A stretch of DNA of 64,000 bases from an uncultured Bacteroidales bacterium. Its GTDB lineage: Bacteria > Bacteroidota > Bacteroidia > Bacteroidales > UBA932. Positions 9,733 through 18,875 of the stretch are shown here, in pieces. The stretch's first letter is position 1. Every line of letters starts with the position of its first letter. A program made the translations under genes and the position numbers. The stretch is taken from positions 124,001-188,000 of the forward strand of contig CASFGK010000008.1 of NCBI GenBank assembly GCA_949294195.1, written 5' to 3'. Below the pieces are notes generated by a model that saw only the letters and a list, made by a program, of their open reading frames with translations, was not told the origin of the DNA and ran no database searches.

Positions 9733-10116
9733 CTAGATAATGATGTGGCCCAGGCCGTAGACATAGTAGTCTGCAAGCCTTGATATACCTGAAAGCCGTT
9801 CGTGATGATGAGCGGCGGCTGTCTGTATGAAGGAATATACAGAACCTGAAAGTGAATTTGACTTGACAGAAGACTGGCAGCGGGGACTGTCATATCCGTT
9901 AAGCGTGACTGTAACCGCACCGCTGACATTCTGCTCCATGACGTTTTCAGTGGCGGATCTGCCCGGATTGAATGCATCCTGCTCCATCCCGTCGGTGAAG
10001 GCAGGTATGGACAGTTCACAGCCATTGTATTCAGAACAGTTTATATGGCATGCCGCCATGCCGGAAAGCAGCACTGCGGCCAAAAGGAAAACTATGCCAC
10101 GTAAACTTCTGAACAT
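9733..10116 (-). CDS. Small exported protein of unknown function
   Basis: I do not recognise this gene with certainty. The 127-residue product starts MFRSLRGIVFLLAAVLLSGMAACHINC, which reads as a signal peptide, possibly a lipoprotein one (cleavage before the first or second Cys). The mature part has Cys pairs early, a short His cluster (AAAHHHE) and a hydrophobic end, DYYVYGLGHIII. It stands between feoAB and the nuo operon on the same strand. Small secreted Cys/His proteins near metal transporters occur in Bacteroidota, so a metal-linked role is only a guess. Reading frame, signal peptide and a -7 box 24 bases upstream support a real gene. Confidence 0.55.
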   Translation of the reverse strand: MFRSLRGIVFLLAAVLLSGMAACHINCSEYNGCELSIPAFTDGMEQDAFNPGRSATENVMEQNVSGAVTVTLNGYDSPRCQSSVKSNSLSGSVYSFIQTAAAHHHERLSGISRLADYYVYGLGHIII

Positions 10117-10140
10117 CTGCCGATTTTCTGAAAAACGCCG

Positions 10141-10148
10141 CAAATATA
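10141..10148 (-). promoter_or_regulatory. Possible -7 box for the small exported protein
   Basis: On the minus strand the bases read TATATTTG, matching the Bacteroidota -7 consensus TAnnTTTG, 24 bp upstream of the ATG at 10116. I see no well-placed -33 TTTG. Confidence 0.35.
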
Positions 10149-10250
10149 CATCAAAAAATCAAAATCCTGTTCCAATTTGTACAGGATATTTTCCGGCTCC
10201 TTTTCCCCGGTCCGCTTTTCACTGGCGAAACGTCTCCCGTGGCGGGATTA

Positions 10251-12713
10251 TCAGAACAGCAGGGCTATCCTGTATACTATGAATGCCATTATCCATGCAA
10301 GTATGATAGTGTAGATGGCGGAGAAGACAGCCCATTTCCATCCTCCGCTTTCCTGCTTGATGGCCACGAATGTGGCTATGCATGGGAAATAAAGAAGGAC
10401 AAACACCATGTATGACAGTGCCGCTGCAGGCGTGATGCTGTGCTGCAGGGCTTTCTGCAGCCTGGTATCTCCGGATTCATTTTCAGAGATCCCGTCAGCC
10501 TGAGGAACGGCTTCCAGGTTCTCGTCCGGACGTACTTCCTCCATTGCGGATGCAGCATCAAGCTCTTCGGATTCGGCACTGTACATTACTCCGAGTGTAC
10601 TGACCACCAGTTCCTTGGCTCCGATTCCGGACAGGATGCCGACTCCCATTCTCCAGTCATATCCCAGAGGTTCAAGTACCGGTTCAATACCCTTTCCGAT
10701 ATATCCGATAAATGAATTTTCCTGCTGCTCGGCTACGGTATCATACCTGTTGTGGTTCGGGAAGTATCCGAGAAACCAGATGATTATGGAGCAGACCAAT
10801 ATGATTCCCGCCATCTTGTGCAGGTACTGCTTCCCTTTCTCCCATGTGTGGCGGAACACTGATTTGGCAGTCGGTACACGGTACGGCGGGAGTTCCATGA
10901 CGAACGGGAGGTCATCGTCTTTCATGAACCTGCTCATTATCTTTGCCGAAAGGATTGCCAGCACGATTCCGAGCCCGTAGATGCCCAGCATCACCAGACT
11001 CCCGCAGCCCGGGAAAAAGGCTCCGACCAGAAGAATGTATATGGGCAGTCTTCCGGCGCATGACATCATCGGTATGATAAGCATGGTGATAAGCCTGCTC
11101 TTGCGGTTTTCAATGGTTCTGGTAGCCATGATTGCCGGGACATTGCACCCGAATCCCATGATCATCGGGATGAAGGATTTTCCGTGCAGTCCTATCTTAT
11201 GCATCAGCTTGTCCATGATGAACGCTGCCCGGGCCATATATCCGGAGTCTTCCAGCAGGGAGATGAACAAATAGAGTATCAATATGTTGGGGAGGAATAC
11301 AAGGACACTGCCCACTCCGCCGATGATTCCGTCGATCACCAGATCCTTGAGCATTCCTTCCGGCATGTATGCCGAAACGAAGTCGCTGAATTTCTCCACC
11401 AGCCATTCTATCCATCTCATTGGATAATCCCCGATGGTGAATGTCCCTTCGAATATTATGTACAGGAGCAGTATGAATATCGGGAAGGCCAGCCATTTGT
11501 TGGTGACTACGGCGTCGATTTTTTCGCTGAGGGTATGTCTTGCCCGTTTTTCTTTTGCAGGCTCGTAAGTCTCTTTGAGGGCGCCCTGGACGAAGGCGTA
11601 TTTGGCGTCTACTATGGCGGATTCAGTGTTGGTATGAAGCAGTTCTTCAATCCTGTTCTGCTCTTCGAAACGTGTGGCGATGATTTCATCCCTGTTCGGA
11701 AGGGACTCTACTACCTTTTCTATTTCCTTGTCTGTTTCGAGATATTTTATCGCAAGGTATCTGGTGGAATATTTGTACCGGATATCGCTGTTCTTCTGTA
11801 TCAGGACTTTGATTCTGTCTATGCTTTTTTCCAGTTCCGTCCCGTGGTTTACATGGATATGGCGTGCGAGTTTCGGATCATTTGTCTCGTAAACCTTGAT
11901 GACTGTATCGAACAGCAGGTTTATCCCTTCCCCGTTCCGGCTGACAGTCGGTACAACAGGCATGCCCAGCAGATGTCCGAGAGTCTTGATATCCAGCATG
12001 TCTCCCTTTTCGCGCAGTTCGTCGTACATGTTCAGGGCCATCACCACACGCAGGTTCATGTCAATGATCTGTGTAGTGAGATACAGGTTCCTTTCCAGAT
12101 TGGAGGCATCTACCACGTTTACGACCACATCAGGCATTTCCTCCACCAGGTTTCTCCTGACGTACAGCTCTTCCGGACTGTAGGCGGACAGGGAATACGT
12201 TCCCGGGAGATCCACCAGAATGAACCGGTAACCTCCGTATTCGAACTTGCCTTCCTTTGCATCCACTGTCACGCCGCTGTAGTTCCCGACATGCTCATGG
12301 CTTCCGGATGCGATGTTGAACAGGGAAGTCTTTCCGCAATTGGGATTTCCGACCAGAGCTACGCGTATGATGTGCCTGCGCTCATCCGCCAGGTGTTTCA
12401 TTTCCTTTTCCAGAATCCCGGTTTCCTCGCAGGCATCTGCCTCGATCGGAGGCTGTGGCGTGGCTGCTGCCATGACTTCCTTTGCCTCGGATTCGCTGAT
12501 GACTTCTATCTTGTCCGCCTCTTCCCGGCGCAGGCTGATCTTGTAGCCTATGATTTCATACTCGATAGGGTCTTTGAGCGGTGCGTTAAGTATCACTTTC
12601 ACGCTTTTGCCTTTCACAAAGCCCATTTCAATGATTCTCTTGCGGAAACTGCCGTGTCCGTTCACTTTGACGATGACACCGTATTCCCCTGTCTTAAGTT
12701 CAGAAAGCTTCAT
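10251..12713 (-). CDS. feoB: Ferrous iron transporter, FeoA-FeoB fusion
   Basis: Inner-membrane Fe(II) importer of 820 residues. Residues 1-75 form a FeoA-type SH3 domain (LKTGEYGVIVKVNGHG, RKRIIEMGFVKG). A linker leads to the G-protein domain: G1 GNPNCGKTSLF at about 122-132, G3 DLPGTYS at 168-174 and G4 NMYD at 228-231. The membrane part has the paired Gate motifs, including 'GFGCNVPAIMATRTIENRKSRL' and 'MMSCAGRLPIYILL' with their conserved Cys. A low-complexity Glu-rich insert near residues 705-745 precedes the last helices. FeoA-FeoB fusions are typical of Bacteroidota. Start at 12713, no other ATG needed. Confidence 0.96.
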   Translation of the reverse strand: MKLSELKTGEYGVIVKVNGHGSFRKRIIEMGFVKGKSVKVILNAPLKDPIEYEIIGYKISLRREEADKIEVISESEAKEVMAAATPQPPIEADACEETGILEKEMKHLADERRHIIRVALVGNPNCGKTSLFNIASGSHEHVGNYSGVTVDAKEGKFEYGGYRFILVDLPGTYSLSAYSPEELYVRRNLVEEMPDVVVNVVDASNLERNLYLTTQIIDMNLRVVMALNMYDELREKGDMLDIKTLGHLLGMPVVPTVSRNGEGINLLFDTVIKVYETNDPKLARHIHVNHGTELEKSIDRIKVLIQKNSDIRYKYSTRYLAIKYLETDKEIEKVVESLPNRDEIIATRFEEQNRIEELLHTNTESAIVDAKYAFVQGALKETYEPAKEKRARHTLSEKIDAVVTNKWLAFPIFILLLYIIFEGTFTIGDYPMRWIEWLVEKFSDFVSAYMPEGMLKDLVIDGIIGGVGSVLVFLPNILILYLFISLLEDSGYMARAAFIMDKLMHKIGLHGKSFIPMIMGFGCNVPAIMATRTIENRKSRLITMLIIPMMSCAGRLPIYILLVGAFFPGCGSLVMLGIYGLGIVLAILSAKIMSRFMKDDDLPFVMELPPYRVPTAKSVFRHTWEKGKQYLHKMAGIILVCSIIIWFLGYFPNHNRYDTVAEQQENSFIGYIGKGIEPVLEPLGYDWRMGVGILSGIGAKELVVSTLGVMYSAESEELDAASAMEEVRPDENLEAVPQADGISENESGDTRLQKALQHSITPAAALSYMVFVLLYFPCIATFVAIKQESGGWKWAVFSAIYTIILAWIMAFIVYRIALLF

Positions 12714-13027
12714 CTGATTCCCCCTGTCATATAAGTCCCTTCCGGGACAATCCGACCGGTCCGTTTCCTTTTCTCTCTGTCATTCCGCCGGTCTGCATAT
12801 GTCCTACTGGATTTTCCGGCGCCAAAGATAGCAAGAATTGCTCTCCTAAATGCATGAGGGGCTGATAATTTGCATCCCGCTCCCAATAAATTGCTACCAG
12901 GTTGCATTCCTCTCCCAATATGTTATTATCCTTTCTGTTTCCAATATGCAGTACCGTGTCAGCCGAATTGATTTTTATTTCCGTACCGTAGATTCATATT
13001 CAGGTCTGCGCAGCGGAGCATTAGGCT
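12714..13027. other. 314 bp intergenic region upstream of feoAB
   Basis: No gene that I can support. It holds the likely promoter of feoAB (box at 12823-12830) and the end region of the acetylesterase transcript. Short open frames here have no recognisable content. Confidence 0.6.
12823..12830 (-). promoter_or_regulatory. Probable -7 box of feoAB
   Basis: TATCTTTG on the minus strand, an exact TAnnTTTG match, about 110 bp upstream of the feoAB ATG. The -33 region has only TTTA, 16 bp further upstream, so this is a partial match. Confidence 0.45.
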
Positions 13028-14443
13028 TTACCAGCTGTCCGTTCTGAATGAGGAAGCGGGAACGCCGGAGCCGTTGTACAGGGAAGGCATGACGGAGTCT
13101 TTGAAACAATACCTTACCGCAACAGGAGAAGGTACCTCTTCACAAGACACTTCCACTTTGTCAAATCCGACGATACGGGCATTTGCCGTGTGGAAAACCT
13201 TGTCTGCGCCTGCCACTTCAAATCCTGTAAGAGCATGGCCGAGCGGAGCAAGTCCCATGAATCCGGCATTGAATGTCAGTACAGCCTTGTTTCCGGTAAC
13301 CTCCATCGATTTATACACAGGTGTATCAGGATTGATGCCTTTTATTCCGTAGTCATTGGTCAGGGCAAGCCATGCAAGTCTTTTCCCCACTTCTGCCTTT
13401 TTTGCCGGATGGATACAGTCATAGTCCCCGATATCGAGAGTGACTGCCATGCCGCTGTGAGGAATCGTCTCCAGGCACTTCATCTGCGCCTCTCTCAGCA
13501 ATGCACCCTGTATGTCATCAGGTCCGGCATAGTTGAACGGGGCTATCTGTACATAGTAGAAAGGCATGCTGTCATTGCCCCATTTCCCCCGCATCATATC
13601 TGCATACGCAGGCAGAAGTCTGGCATATTGTTCTGACCTTTCCCTGTTCGCTTCCCCCTGATACCAGAGGAAGCCTTTGACGGTATATGGAATTACAGGT
13701 GCTACCATCCCGTTGAACAGGGAGAACGGCATCCACGGCTCGCATTTCTGCTCCGGATTGTCCATATAGCTGAGGTCGAACTCGGGGAAACCGCCAATGG
13801 TTTCCTTGTCCATCCATGCTTCTATCGGAGTCCCGCCCCAGTCGGCAATGAGAATTCCTACCGGAACACCGAGAGTTTTCTGCAGATAGTCGGCGAAGAA
13901 ATATGCCGTGGCGCTTGCTTCGCAGACAGATTGAGGAGTGTTCTTCTCCCATTTGGCCGTACAGTCTTCGAGTGGAGTATACGATACCTTTTTCTGTACG
14001 GTACACATTCTTATCGGCCTGTCGGGCCTCGCGTTCATAATTATGTCTGCAGACCCTTCTACCGGTTGGTTGTCAAACCCTTTTACTGGCATTTCCATGT
14101 TTGACTGTCCGGAGCAGAACCATACTTCACCGACAAGAATGTCATTCAGCACGACAGCCTCGCCGTCGGAAATTTCCAGAGTATACGGGCCTCCGGCTTC
14201 AGGAGTCGCGATACGGGCTTCCCATCTGCCGTCTGCTGACGCCGTTACAGACACGGCCTTTTCCGCCCAGGAGGCTTTGATGGTGACATTGCTGCCGGGA
14301 TCGGCTTTGCCCCAGAGGGCTGCGTCTGTTTTCTGCTGGAGAACCATGTTGTCTCCTATTACTGAGGGGAGAGTGATTTTCGCTTCGAGCGAAAAGACAG
14401 CCAGTGCTGAAACTACTGCTGTTGTCAGGATTTTGGTTTTCAT
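13028..14443 (-). CDS. Sialate O-acetylesterase (SASA/SGNH family)
   Basis: Exported esterase, 471 residues, of the family that removes O-acetyl groups from sialic acids or other acetylated sugars. The N-terminus MKTKILTTAVVSALAVFSLEA is a signal peptide. The catalytic Ser sits in SGQSNMEMP (Ser114), and 'WYQGEANRERSEQYARLLP' forms the second block. The His pair motif is GDYDCIHPAKKAEVG, with His345 as the likely catalytic His. A beta-sandwich domain precedes the catalytic part (residues 22-100). The gene stands alone, with no nan genes nearby, so the true substrate (sialic acid or plant acetyl esters) is not decided. Confidence 0.9.
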   Translation of the reverse strand: MKTKILTTAVVSALAVFSLEAKITLPSVIGDNMVLQQKTDAALWGKADPGSNVTIKASWAEKAVSVTASADGRWEARIATPEAGGPYTLEISDGEAVVLNDILVGEVWFCSGQSNMEMPVKGFDNQPVEGSADIIMNARPDRPIRMCTVQKKVSYTPLEDCTAKWEKNTPQSVCEASATAYFFADYLQKTLGVPVGILIADWGGTPIEAWMDKETIGGFPEFDLSYMDNPEQKCEPWMPFSLFNGMVAPVIPYTVKGFLWYQGEANRERSEQYARLLPAYADMMRGKWGNDSMPFYYVQIAPFNYAGPDDIQGALLREAQMKCLETIPHSGMAVTLDIGDYDCIHPAKKAEVGKRLAWLALTNDYGIKGINPDTPVYKSMEVTGNKAVLTFNAGFMGLAPLGHALTGFEVAGADKVFHTANARIVGFDKVEVSCEEVPSPVAVRYCFKDSVMPSLYNGSGVPASSFRTDSW

Positions 14444-14472
14444 TATGTGTCTGGTGTTGATTAACAGAATGT

Positions 14473-14480
14473 CAAAGATA
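14473..14480 (-). promoter_or_regulatory. Probable -7 box of the acetylesterase gene
   Basis: TATCTTTG on the minus strand, 29 bp upstream of the ATG at 14443. No clear -33 element. Confidence 0.42.
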
Positions 14481-14504
14481 GCCAGAATCCTGATAAATTG
14501 TATT

Positions 14505-14530
14505 ATCCGGCACGGATTTCCGTGCCGGAT
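14505..14530 (-). terminator. Terminator hairpin after the efflux operon
   Basis: A perfect inverted repeat with 12 bp arms (ATCCGGCACGGA / TCCGTGCCGGAT) and a 2 bp loop, 5 bp after the TolC-family stop codon. The downstream tract on the minus strand is AT-rich but has no long T run. Confidence 0.75.
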
Positions 14531-14535
14531 GCCGT

Positions 14536-15765
14536 CTACAGTCTGTTTATGTACAGCTGTGCCAGAAGTTTCTGGTAACGGTTCTGGAGAGTAATGCAGT
14601 TGCTGAGGCTGGTGTAGATATTGGATGCCTCCACAAAATATTCTATTACCGATATCTGGCCTCCTTCAACGGCCTGCTTCAGCAGATCGAGCGTTTCTCT
14701 CATAAGCGGTTCGTCATAGGCATCGAGAGCAGCCTTGGTCTCCTGTATATCTGATATGAATGACTTGGCCTCTGCTTGTGCCTGCGCCTTTGCCAGAGTC
14801 AGCTGGCTGACAGCGGATGCAGACTGCGCTTTGGCCATTTTCACCTTTCGGTGGTTGGAGAAAAGCGGAATCGAACCTCCTACCAGAAATCCGTGCTCCG
14901 CTTCACGGATTGCGGTATTTCTTCTGTAACCTATCTCAAGTTTCGGGATCCAGTTCTGCTTGTTGACAGAGACTTGTTTCCGTGCCGATTCTGCTGCTTT
15001 TTCCGCTGCCATGACGGAGGCATTGCCTGAAAGATATTCATCAACAGCTGCCTGTGTGTCAGAAACTTTCTCCACCAATGGGTAGAAATCGGCATCGAAG
15101 GTGAGTCCTGCATTTCCGTTCATTGCGGAAAGGGAATTGTTTGTAGCAGCCAGGGCGGCATTGTTGTCCGCCACACTTGTCGCCACATTCATGAGTTCCA
15201 TTTTTATCTTGTTGATTTCCAAGGCAGTAGCGTCTCCTATGGCATATCTTTTCTCATACATTCCGAGCATGTCTCCGGCGATTTCCGCCTGCATGCCGAG
15301 AAGTTCTCCGAGCTGTCTGTACATGATGATGTCCAGACACAGTGTCTTGGCTTCCAGAAGGATACGCCTGCGTTCGGCATTCAGGCTGTTGTCAAGAGCT
15401 TCACTTGACAGGATATTCTGCTTGTGCCGTGCAGCGTATATGGTAGGGAAGTCGAAACCCTGCGAAACCACCATTTCCGATCCTGACTGCCCCGTGACAT
15501 TCCTGCTGTAGAACGAACTGTACTCTACCGTAGGGTCTTCCAGCATGTTTTCTGTCTTGAGCTGGAGCTGTGCGGCTTCAGTGTCTTTTATGAGTGCCTG
15601 CAGCTCGGGGTTATTGGCCGATATTGACTGCAGGACTTCATCGATGCTCTGTGTATGTAGCGGTCCGGCCTCTGCTGCCTGGCCACGGTCCTGTTCCTGG
15701 CCGAAGATGCAGACTGTACCGGCACAGGACAGTATTATTGTAAGTATTGTTCTGTTCATATCCAT
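14536..15765 (-). CDS. TolC-family outer membrane factor of a metal efflux system (CusC/CzcC-like)
   Basis: Outer membrane channel of a tripartite efflux pump, 409 residues from the ATG at 15765 (MDMNRTILTIILSCAG); the ATG at 15759 is equally possible. A signal peptide ends near 'CIFGQEQ'. The mature protein has the two alpha-helical repeats typical of the family, for example 'SIDEVLQSISANNPELQALIKDTEAAQLQ' and 'AQAQAEAKSFISDIQETKAALDAYDE' (in part). The short C-terminus and lack of extra domains fit the CzcC branch. It follows the RND pump gene by 5 bp and is the last gene of the operon. Confidence 0.9.
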   Translation of the reverse strand: MDMNRTILTIILSCAGTVCIFGQEQDRGQAAEAGPLHTQSIDEVLQSISANNPELQALIKDTEAAQLQLKTENMLEDPTVEYSSFYSRNVTGQSGSEMVVSQGFDFPTIYAARHKQNILSSEALDNSLNAERRRILLEAKTLCLDIIMYRQLGELLGMQAEIAGDMLGMYEKRYAIGDATALEINKIKMELMNVATSVADNNAALAATNNSLSAMNGNAGLTFDADFYPLVEKVSDTQAAVDEYLSGNASVMAAEKAAESARKQVSVNKQNWIPKLEIGYRRNTAIREAEHGFLVGGSIPLFSNHRKVKMAKAQSASAVSQLTLAKAQAQAEAKSFISDIQETKAALDAYDEPLMRETLDLLKQAVEGGQISVIEYFVEASNIYTSLSNCITLQNRYQKLLAQLYINRL

Positions 15766-15770
15766 TATTA

Positions 15771-18700
15771 TTATCTTTCCGTTTCTTTCCTGTGCAGCCA
15801 ATAGTACATTATAGGGACTATGAATCCGTTCAGGAAAGTCGATGTCAGCAGTCCGCCCAGGATTACCTTCGCCATCGGGCTCTGGATTTCGTTGCCCGGC
15901 AGATCTCCGTGTATGGCCAGCGGTATCAGGGCCAGCGCAGAACTCAATGCTGTCATCAGAATAGGGTTGAGTCTGTCCAGAGAGCCGTGTACTATGCTGT
16001 CATACAGGTTATATCCCTGCTCGCGCAACAGGTTGTAGTGGCTGATCAGCAGCATACCGTTCCTGGTGGCGATTCCGAAGAGGGAAATGAAACCGATGAT
16101 GGCAGGGATGCTCAGCTCTCCGGTAGTAATGAGAAGGGCGAATACACCTCCGATAAGGGCCAGCGGCAGGTTGAGCAGGATGACCCCGCTCTGGGCCGCA
16201 CTCTTGAACTGCATGTAGAGCAGGAGGAAGATGACAATGATACTCATCACGGATGCCAGCAACAGGATGCGGCTGGCTGCCTGCTCGCTTTCGAACTGGC
16301 CTCCGTATTCTATATGGTAACCTTCTGGAAGCTCAATATGTTCGTCCACAATCGCCCGGATATCATTGACTACACCGCGGAGGTCGCGGCCGCTTGTATT
16401 GGCCGATATGACTATCTTGCGCTTGACGTTTTCCCTGTTGATGGTATTCGGGCCGGTAGAGGACTCTATGTCAGCCACATAGTAGAGAGGGAGCTTGTTG
16501 CCCCGGGAGTCGTCGATCATCAGGTTGCGTATCCCTTCAAACGACCCTCTGTCAGCTTCGTCGGCTCTGACTACCAGGTTGAAGGACTTGCCTTGCTCAT
16601 ATACCTGTGATACTGTCTTTCCTGCCAAGTGTACTGTCACGAATTCATTGAAGGCAGGCAGGGAAATCCCGTATTTCGCAAGCATTTCCCTTTTAGGGAC
16701 AATCTTTATTTCCGGTCTTTCTATCTGCTGTTCCACATTCAGGTCGGCGATTCCTTCCACTCCGGAAATAAGGTCTTTTATCCGGTTGCCAATCATGAAC
16801 ATACGGTTAAGGTCATCCCCGAAAAGCTTGATTGCGATGCTGGCCTGGGTGCCGCTGAGCATCGCATCTATACGATGGCTGATAGGCTGTCCTATTTCGA
16901 TATTCGCTCCTGAAATTGTTGAGAGTTTGTGCCGCACTTCATCAAGCAGTTCCGCATGAGTCCTGTCCTTCAGTTCGAAAGGGGCCTCGATTTCGGAAAC
17001 ATTCACTCCGAGTGCGTGCTCGTCCAGTTCTGCCCTTCCGGTTTTACGGGCGACAGTCTGTATTTCAGGGATTGACATCAGTATCTCCTCGGCCTGGCGT
17101 CCGATCCGGTCGGATTCTTCCAGGGAGATTCCCGGGAGCGAACTGACATTTATCGTGAATGATCCCTCGTTGAAAGACGGCAGGAAACTGTGACCGAGGG
17201 TAAAGAACAGTCCGAGTGCCGCAGCGAAAAGCGCTATGGTGGCGCCGACAACGCTCTTCTTGTGCCTTAGTACCCATTCAAGGGCTGTCTGATAGTATTT
17301 CCTGAGCCATACGGCCAGAAAAGCCTCTTTTGGCACGCCGTCTCCCTTGACTTTATAATCAAGAAGATAACTGCACAATACCGGAGTGAGCGTAAGAGCG
17401 ACTACCGTCGATGCGAACAATGCTGTAATAAATGCTACTCCGAGAGGGACAAGCATCCTTCCTTCCATTCCCGAGAGAAAAAAGAGAGGAACGAAACTTA
17501 CAACTATAATGAGCGTGGAGTTGAGAATCGGCATCCTGACTTCTTTTGATGCCTCGAATACGACTTTCAACACGGGCAGCCGCTGCTCTGCAGGCAGTTT
17601 CCTGTTGGCCCTGAGGTGTTTCCAGACGTTTTCCACATCGACGATGGCATCGTCTACCAGCGAACCTATGGCAATGGCCAGACCTCCGAGACTCATCGTA
17701 TTGATGGTCATACCGAGCCAGTTCAGCACCAGAATCGATATGAGCATTGACAGCGGGAGCGTAATCAGGGAGATTATGGTGGTCCTGACGTTGGCAAGGA
17801 AAAGGAACAGGACGATGACAACGAATATGGCTCCTTCGTAAAGCGATGATTTTACATTGCTTATGGAACTTTCGATGAATCTTGACTGACGGAATGTGTC
17901 AGTCGACACACGGACATCCGACGGCAGGTTCTTCTGCAGGTCCTTGAGGGCTTCTTCTATTTTGGCCGTGAGCTCGATAGTTCCTGTATCCGGTTGTTTG
18001 GTGACTGTAATCAGAACGGCTGGACGGCCCTTTTCGGATGCCACTCCGAGCTTCGGTTGCTGTGCCCCGACCCGGACATCGGCCACATCACCGAGTGTTA
18101 CCGGTGCTCCGCCTGAAACTTTAATTACAGACCTGGCCATCTGCGCCACGTCTTCCGTTGACACTACTCCGCGGACAATGTATTCGTTGCCGTATTCGTA
18201 GATGACTCCTCCGTTGGTGTTTTGGTTCATCTCCTGCGTGACGGCCATGATTTCTCCGAGTGTGACACCATAGTGCTTCATCTTTGCCGGGTGGATGAGG
18301 ACCTGATATTCCTTGATGTCGCCTCCGAGGACCGCTACCTGTGCCACTCCTCCAGTAGAAAGCAGTCTCGGCCTGATGGTCCAGTCTGCGATAGTCCTCA
18401 GGTCAAGCATTGATGTAGTGTCGGAAGTAAGCCCGATGATCAGCAGTTCCCCCAGAATGGAAGACTGCGGCCCGAGAGTGGGATTTCCGACATTTTCAGG
18501 AAGTTCTTCATTTACTACGGTCAGCTTTTCCGACACTATCTGTCGGGCCAGATAAATGTCTGTGCCCCAGTCGAATTCGACCCAGACTACCGAGAATCCT
18601 GTGGTTGAGGACGATCTGACTCTCCTGACTCCGGTCGCTCCGTTTACGGCAGTCTCGATAGGGAAAGTGACCAGCTGTTCCACTTCTTCGGCTGCCATTC

Positions 18701-18863
18701 CTCCGGCTTCTGTCATTATGACGACCGTAGGTGCGTTCAGGTCAGGGAACACATCCACTTCAGTGCGGTTCATAGTCCAGATACCTCCTGTCATCAGCAG
18801 GATGGCGGCCACCAGGATGAACAGCCTGTTGTCAAGTGAGAATTTTATGATTCTGTTCAGCAT
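15771..18863 (-). CDS. Heavy-metal efflux RND pump (CusA/CzcA family)
   Basis: Inner-membrane proton-driven pump, 1030 residues, the usual length. It starts MLNRIIKFSLDNRLFILVAAILLM, with helix 1, and carries the HME-RND marker block TGRAELDEHALGVNVSE near residues 610-626. The helix 4 segment 'GGLAIAIGSLVDDAIVDVEN' has the Asp-Asp pair used in proton relay. It exports a divalent or monovalent metal ion; which one (Cu, Ag, Zn, Co or Cd) cannot be read reliably. It sits between the adaptor and the TolC gene, with 12 and 5 bp gaps. Confidence 0.94.
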   Translation of the reverse strand: MLNRIIKFSLDNRLFILVAAILLMTGGIWTMNRTEVDVFPDLNAPTVVIMTEAGGMAAEEVEQLVTFPIETAVNGATGVRRVRSSSTTGFSVVWVEFDWGTDIYLARQIVSEKLTVVNEELPENVGNPTLGPQSSILGELLIIGLTSDTTSMLDLRTIADWTIRPRLLSTGGVAQVAVLGGDIKEYQVLIHPAKMKHYGVTLGEIMAVTQEMNQNTNGGVIYEYGNEYIVRGVVSTEDVAQMARSVIKVSGGAPVTLGDVADVRVGAQQPKLGVASEKGRPAVLITVTKQPDTGTIELTAKIEEALKDLQKNLPSDVRVSTDTFRQSRFIESSISNVKSSLYEGAIFVVIVLFLFLANVRTTIISLITLPLSMLISILVLNWLGMTINTMSLGGLAIAIGSLVDDAIVDVENVWKHLRANRKLPAEQRLPVLKVVFEASKEVRMPILNSTLIIVVSFVPLFFLSGMEGRMLVPLGVAFITALFASTVVALTLTPVLCSYLLDYKVKGDGVPKEAFLAVWLRKYYQTALEWVLRHKKSVVGATIALFAAALGLFFTLGHSFLPSFNEGSFTINVSSLPGISLEESDRIGRQAEEILMSIPEIQTVARKTGRAELDEHALGVNVSEIEAPFELKDRTHAELLDEVRHKLSTISGANIEIGQPISHRIDAMLSGTQASIAIKLFGDDLNRMFMIGNRIKDLISGVEGIADLNVEQQIERPEIKIVPKREMLAKYGISLPAFNEFVTVHLAGKTVSQVYEQGKSFNLVVRADEADRGSFEGIRNLMIDDSRGNKLPLYYVADIESSTGPNTINRENVKRKIVISANTSGRDLRGVVNDIRAIVDEHIELPEGYHIEYGGQFESEQAASRILLLASVMSIIVIFLLLYMQFKSAAQSGVILLNLPLALIGGVFALLITTGELSIPAIIGFISLFGIATRNGMLLISHYNLLREQGYNLYDSIVHGSLDRLNPILMTALSSALALIPLAIHGDLPGNEIQSPMAKVILGGLLTSTFLNGFIVPIMYYWLHRKETER

Positions 18864-18875
18864 GATGCGTCGGGT

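Noticed and set aside
11184..12734. 516-codon open frame on the plus strand opposite feoAB
   Set aside because: Antisense to an intact, conserved gene; the translation is Phe/His-rich with no recognisable domain, a codon-bias shadow.
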